Assembly (NCBI GenBank): GCA_026707285.1 | Contig: JAPOXD010000053.1 | Span: 1 to 64,000 of the forward strand | Length of the DNA: 64,000 nt | Reading direction: 5' to 3' | Source of the DNA: Chloroflexota bacterium | GTDB taxonomy: Bacteria; Chloroflexota; UBA11872 | Notes under the pieces: model-generated | Told to the model about the DNA's origin: nothing | What the model saw: the letters and a program-made list of their open reading frames with translations, nothing else | The model's database searches: none | In this document: positions 60,555-64,000 of the stretch, one piece after another | Numbering within the stretch: position 1 is the stretch's first letter | How the letters are laid out: each line of letters starts with the position of its first letter | Position numbers and translations under genes: made by a program

Positions 60555-60995
60555 ATGGACCTCACCCGTGACGTGCCGCGCAGCCCTTATGCCTCGCTGG
60601 GCGGCATCGTGTTCTTGCCGCGCGCCATCGACAAGGCTCGGGCCGAAGCGGCCGGCGCCCTGGGCGAATACGTCTCGCGGCGCGGGTTTTCCACCGAAAT
60701 GCTCGAGTTCCTCGGTCTCGACGTCGACGCCTTTCACGCGGCGGTGGCCGCGAACTCCACCGACGCCGACGTGCTGGCGTGGGTCCGGGCCAACATGACC
60801 GCGCGGTCGGACGACGAGATCGCCGCCTGGAACGCCATGATGATGACGCTGACGCCGGCGACCCCGGAGCGGGAGGCGTGGTATCGCGCGTTCCTGGAGG
60901 ACAGCGGCCAGGGTCACCGCACGGACCTCAGCCGGCAGTTCGACCGGCTGGACCTGGACGAGGGCCGAGACGTGCCGCTCGGAGGCCGCCGCTAA
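60555..60995 (+). CDS. DUF5069 domain protein
   Basis: This 146-aa protein matches DUF5069: MDLTRDVPRSPYASLGGIVFLPRAIDKARAEAAGALGEYVS is the conserved opening, and later VLAWVRANM and ERE-WYR are typical. The function is unknown. ATG 60555 follows GAGGAGA. It is a single-gene unit. Confidence 0.85.
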   Translation: MDLTRDVPRSPYASLGGIVFLPRAIDKARAEAAGALGEYVSRRGFSTEMLEFLGLDVDAFHAAVAANSTDADVLAWVRANMTARSDDEIAAWNAMMMTLTPATPEREAWYRAFLEDSGQGHRTDLSRQFDRLDLDEGRDVPLGGRR

Positions 60996-61008
60996 GCGGT
61001 GCTCCTGA

Positions 61009-61043
61009 CCCTCACCCTAACCCTCTCCCTGGAAGGGAGATGG
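61009..61043. repeat. Dispersed palindrome family A, copy 3
   Basis: CCCTCACCC, TAA, CCCTCTCCC, then GGAAGGGAGATGG. It is the same arrangement as 553-590 with an imperfect right arm, located between convergent genes. Confidence 0.7.
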
Positions 61044-61060
61044 AACCGGACGGTCACTGC

Positions 61061-62203
61061 TTACTGATCCACCACCGAGCCGTCCACGTGCAGCCGCGTG
61101 TGCACCTCGCGCGGTACGTAGGGCGCCTTCTCGCGCGCGTCGGGCTTCAGCTCCACGCCGATGCCCGGCCGGTCCGGAATCAGCAGATAGCCCTGGCCGT
61201 CGTGCTCGGCGATGCCGGTCACCATGTCCCGCTTGGGAAACTCGTCCTCGCCGCTGGGATATTCCACCAGGGCCAGGTTGGGAATGCAGGCCGCAACCTG
61301 CAATGACGCCGCTGTGCACACGGGGCTGAGCGGGTTGTGCGGCACCACGCCCACGTGCTGCGCCTCCGCCAGCGCGGCGATCTTCTTCATGGCCGTGATC
61401 CCGCCCACCACGCACACGTCCGGCCGCACATAGCGGGCCGCGTTGCGGCGCAGCAGCATGTCGAACTCCCAGAGCGACGTGAGCCGCTCGCCGGTGGCGA
61501 TGGGCACGGCGGTGTTGGCCGCCACGTAGGCCATCTCGTCCAGGTTGTCGGGCATCACCGGGTCTTCGAAGAAGAAGGGGTGGAACGGCTCGATGCCGCG
61601 CCCGAGCTGCACCGCCTCCGCCGGCGTCATGCGGCGGTGGATCTCGATGCACAGGTCCACCTCGTCGCCGACTAGCTCCCGGTACTGCCGCACGGCGTCG
61701 ATGGCGTCGCCAATCTTGCGCGCGTGGGTTTGGAAAAAGGGCCGCTCGTATGGCTCGTCAAGGAACGGCGTGAGGTGCCCGACGGCCGTAAATCCCGCGT
61801 CGCGGGCCTCGGTGATGCCGCGCAGCAGCTTCTCGCGCGTGTCGCCGAAGACGTGCGCATACACACGGGCCCGATCACGCACCTGTCCGCCGAGGAGTTG
61901 ATGAACGGGCGCGTCGAAGTGCTTGCCCGCGATATCCCAGAGGGCGATGTCGATGGCGCTGATGGCCGCCATAACCGCCGAGCCGCGGAAGGCGCTCCAG
62001 CGATAGAGGTATTGCCAGTGGTGCTCGATCCGCAGCGGGTCCTTGCCGACGAGGTAGCGGGCGAACTTCTCGATGGCGGCTTCCGAGGCCTCCAGGAATC
62101 CCCAGGCGCCGGCCTCGCCCAGACCCGTGAGACCGCTGTCGGTCTCGATCTCGACCAGCAAGTACTGGTCGAGCCGGATGGATTCGACGCGGCGGATGCG
62201 CAT
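61061..62203 (-). CDS. Enolase-superfamily sugar-acid dehydratase
   Basis: This 380-aa protein belongs to the mandelate racemase/muconate lactonizing family, probably the mannonate/galactonate dehydratase subgroup. It has a capping N-terminal domain (about 1-115) and a barrel. Metal ligands appear in LCIEIHRRM, FFEDPVMPDN and PIATGERLTS, and the general acid/base His is in VVPHNPLSPV. The E-x-H at the end of the third strand fits dehydratases. Substrate is unknown. ATG 62203 directly follows a GTG. It is 23 bp downstream of the AIM24 gene. Confidence 0.85.
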   Translation of the reverse strand: MRIRRVESIRLDQYLLVEIETDSGLTGLGEAGAWGFLEASEAAIEKFARYLVGKDPLRIEHHWQYLYRWSAFRGSAVMAAISAIDIALWDIAGKHFDAPVHQLLGGQVRDRARVYAHVFGDTREKLLRGITEARDAGFTAVGHLTPFLDEPYERPFFQTHARKIGDAIDAVRQYRELVGDEVDLCIEIHRRMTPAEAVQLGRGIEPFHPFFFEDPVMPDNLDEMAYVAANTAVPIATGERLTSLWEFDMLLRRNAARYVRPDVCVVGGITAMKKIAALAEAQHVGVVPHNPLSPVCTAASLQVAACIPNLALVEYPSGEDEFPKRDMVTGIAEHDGQGYLLIPDRPGIGVELKPDAREKAPYVPREVHTRLHVDGSVVDQ

Positions 62204-62226
62204 CACCGGGATCGGGCCGTTTCGGC

Positions 62227-62919
62227 CTAGTCTCCGCCGGCGCGCGGCTTGGGCAGGAAGCGCATGATGGCACCCGCGAGGTTGGAGAGCGGCATGCGCT
62301 GCAGCCAGACCTTGCCCGGACCGGTGACGGTGGCCAGGAACAGTCCCTCGCCGCCGAAGAGCATGTTGGTCACGCCCTTCACCCGCGTGATGTCATAGGT
62401 GACGCTGGGCTCGAACATGGCCAGGTGGCCGGTGTCGACCTTGAGCGTCTGCCCGGAGGCCAGGTCGTATTCCTGCACCTCGCCGCCGATGGCCGCGAAC
62501 ATGGTTCCCGGACCGGTGAACTTCTGCATGATGAAGCCCTCGCCGCCGAAGAGGCCGGCGCCGAGCTTGCGGTTGAACGTGACCTCGAAGGTGACAGACT
62601 CCTCCGCGACCAGAAAGGCGTCCTTTTGGGCAATGATCGACTCGCCGGCGCCCAACTCGATCGGGATGACGGTCCCCGGCGCTTCGGGCGTGAAGGCCAC
62701 CATGCCGCCGCCCGATGGGCTGTTGAACTTGGTCACGAACAGGCCTTCGCCGGAGATCATGCGGCCGAACATCCCGCCAAGGCCCCCGGAGCCGCCGGTG
62801 TTCATCTCGATGCTCTCGTCCATCCAGGCCATGACGCCGGACTCGGTGAAGACGGTCTCCCCCGGTCCGAGTTGAACTTCGAGGTGCGGTGTGATCGTGC
62901 CCTTGACCTGATATTCCAT
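62227..62919 (-). CDS. AIM24 / TIGR00266 family protein
   Basis: This 230-aa protein is a beta-rich member of the AIM24 family. Family blocks are LGPGETVFTESGVMAWMD, GGMFGRMISGEGLFVTKF, GEGFIMQKFTGPG, and FGGEGLFLATVTGPGKVWLQ near the end. The function is unknown; eukaryotic AIM24 acts in the mitochondrial inner membrane. GGAGAG precedes ATG 62919. Confidence 0.88.
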   Translation of the reverse strand: MEYQVKGTITPHLEVQLGPGETVFTESGVMAWMDESIEMNTGGSGGLGGMFGRMISGEGLFVTKFNSPSGGGMVAFTPEAPGTVIPIELGAGESIIAQKDAFLVAEESVTFEVTFNRKLGAGLFGGEGFIMQKFTGPGTMFAAIGGEVQEYDLASGQTLKVDTGHLAMFEPSVTYDITRVKGVTNMLFGGEGLFLATVTGPGKVWLQRMPLSNLAGAIMRFLPKPRAGGD

Positions 62920-63043
62920 GGCGCTCTCCGTGAGCCGACGGGACGTAGTCGCATTGTATGGGGCGCACGCAGTCGCTTTGTCGCGTGAAGCACATTTGGC
63001 GTCGCCAATTCCGGGGGTGTTGGAAGGTCGCTTGGTCCGGTGG

Positions 63044-63065
63044 CCCGGGCTGTGCGCAGCCCGGG
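63044..63065. repeat. Dispersed palindrome family E, copy 3
   Basis: CCCGGGCTG and CAGCCCGGG are separated by TGCG, followed by GAG. Otherwise the spacer 62920-63206 shows no gene. Confidence 0.75.
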
Positions 63066-63206
63066 AGCCTCACCCAGCGGATCCTACGCTGCCCGCAGCG
63101 TGGGCCACCGCCACGCGACCGTTCGGCGCGGTGCGATACTGCCCCGCATGAGCCTTCGCTCTGCGCCGGGCGGTGTTCGCCGGGCGCTTCTGACTGTGGA
63201 TGTGCG

Positions 63207-63878
63207 ATGAAGCGGACCGGCGACGGCAACGCCAGCGACCCGGCGAGCCCCAGGCCCCCGGAGCCGGATACGCGCGATCTCGGTCCGCCCGACGACGGCC
63301 CGCCCGACGACGAGTTGCCGCGCCAGCCGCCGCCCCGCCCGGTGCTGTTCGGGGGCGACATGCGGCTCATCCTGCGCCGCGTCGGCGCCTGGTTGATTGA
63401 TTTCACCATCGCCTACTTCGTGGTGTACGTGGCCGTGTCCATCGCCGGCGTGGCCCCGACCGCGGAGGCTACCCCCGAGTCCGATATCACGGGTCTGGTG
63501 GTCTGGCTGCTGGCCGTGCCGTTCGTCTACCGCTGGGCCATGCAGTCCGCGCTTGGATACACGCTAGGCAAGCTGGGCATGGGCCTGCGACTGGTGGACC
63601 GCGACGGCCAGCCGCCGGGTCCCATCGCCGTGCTCAATCGCGAGGCGGTGCAGCTGGTGCTGCTCTTTGCCTGGCAGGTCGTGCCCCAGTCCGCGACGGA
63701 GCAAGTGCCGTTCTTGACCACCCTGCTCATCCTCGGTCCCCTCGGTGACGTCTACGCGATGTTCCGCCGCCGCGACACCCGCGCCCTGCACGACCTGCCG
63801 GCCGGCACCCAGGTCATCCGCGTGGCGCGGGTGGACGCCTACGGCACATCGCGCGACGGCCCGCGACGCTATTCGTGA
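63207..63878 (+). CDS. RDD family membrane protein
   Basis: This 223-aa protein has a Pro/Asp-rich cytoplasmic start (about 1-50) followed by an RDD domain. RRVGAWLIDFTIAYF begins the first membrane segment, YTLGKLGMGLRLVDRDGQ is the signature loop, and RDTRALHDLPAGTQVI closes it. RDD proteins are small transport-related membrane proteins of mixed or unknown function. ATG 63207; the open frame upstream crosses a repeat and is not used. Confidence 0.85.
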   Translation: MKRTGDGNASDPASPRPPEPDTRDLGPPDDGPPDDELPRQPPPRPVLFGGDMRLILRRVGAWLIDFTIAYFVVYVAVSIAGVAPTAEATPESDITGLVVWLLAVPFVYRWAMQSALGYTLGKLGMGLRLVDRDGQPPGPIAVLNREAVQLVLLFAWQVVPQSATEQVPFLTTLLILGPLGDVYAMFRRRDTRALHDLPAGTQVIRVARVDAYGTSRDGPRRYS

Positions 63879-63918
63879 AGCGCACGCCGATCCGCGAGGG
63901 TCGCGGCGGGAGCCTCAC

Positions 63919-64000
63919 ATGGCGCGACTGATCGTCCTCAGTTGCGGCGTTCCCACGCCCATGCCGGGCCGGTGGGGCACGGCCTTCGCCCTGCAGGTCG
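63919..64000 (+). CDS. MBL-fold hydrolase, partial at the window edge
   Basis: The first 27 codons read MARLIVLSCGVPTPMPGRWG, then TAFALQV. This matches the start of ribonuclease Z-like metallo-beta-lactamase-fold proteins. GGGAG lies 6 nt before ATG 63919. The metal motif would lie beyond the window. Confidence 0.65.
   Translation, partial: MARLIVLSCGVPTPMPGRWGTAFALQV

Overview
The window is high-GC, gene-dense bacterial DNA with frequent GTG and TTG starts. The gene mix is an IlvD-type dehydratase, a two-transmembrane YvcK protein, GPP34, AIM24, DUF5069, a sulfatase, an enolase-superfamily dehydratase, Gfo/Idh oxidoreductases, M20 and GH127. It resembles free-living or host-associated Chloroflexota, but this assignment is an inference from gene content; no rRNA or other marker is present. 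I saw no tRNA, rRNA, CRISPR array, integrase or complete insertion sequence.

Layout. 1-7.7 kb holds small-molecule metabolism: L-rhamnose mutarotase, IlvD-type dehydratase, a Gfo/Idh oxidoreductase, an M20 hydrolase, plus GPP34, GNAT and a first Fic protein. 7.7-10 kb is a tandem duplication of a LiaF-like membrane gene that carried along the 3' end of the M20 gene; it has a promoter with two inverted-repeat operators. 10-16.6 kb has an APH-fold kinase, a secreted Asp/Thr-Ala repeat protein, two overlapping 283-aa paralogues of unknown function, a PutP-like symporter and a lower-GC methyltransferase. 16.8-21 kb is core: recJ and a bifunctional (p)ppGpp synthetase/hydrolase with an unusual duplicated zinc-binding module. 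21-29.7 kb has an aldo/keto reductase, an adenosine-deaminase-like hydrolase, a transglutaminase-like protein, an alpha/beta hydrolase, hisI, a NYN-domain protein, GH127 and a GT2 transferase.

29.8-48.6 kb is a virion-morphogenesis locus in two halves. The first half (29.8-33.0 kb) carries portal, a small protein and large terminase. The second (40.4-48.6 kb) carries major capsid, two tail-tube/connector-like proteins, a tail fibre, a clan GH-A glycosidase, a coiled-coil/TM protein, a two-domain M23+SLT endolysin and a holin-like protein. About 7 kb of cargo lies between them: a second Fic protein with its own operator, a GT-C membrane protein, a large membrane protein, a sulfatase and a FitA/PIN toxin-antitoxin pair. 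Each half is preceded by a similar predicted promoter with a GTTACTA operator-like element between -35 and -10. No integrase, replication or repressor gene is visible, so a domesticated or decaying podovirus-like prophage, or a GTA-like element, fits best.

48.6-52.6 kb is gene debris: a C-terminal NYN remnant, a frameshifted Gfo/Idh gene, a decayed copy of the endolysin/holin tail, a second copy of the large membrane protein, and a fragment of the sua5 gene whose functional copy lies 2 kb away. 52.7-64 kb returns to core and metabolic genes: a zinc-ribbon DEAD-box helicase, Sua5, a HAD phosphatase, YvcK, polyprenyl synthase, SDR, AbrB/PIN toxin-antitoxin, DUF5069, enolase-superfamily dehydratase, AIM24, RDD and the start of an MBL-fold hydrolase. 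Short palindromes of at least six families are scattered through the spacers, and one lies inside the GH127 reading frame.
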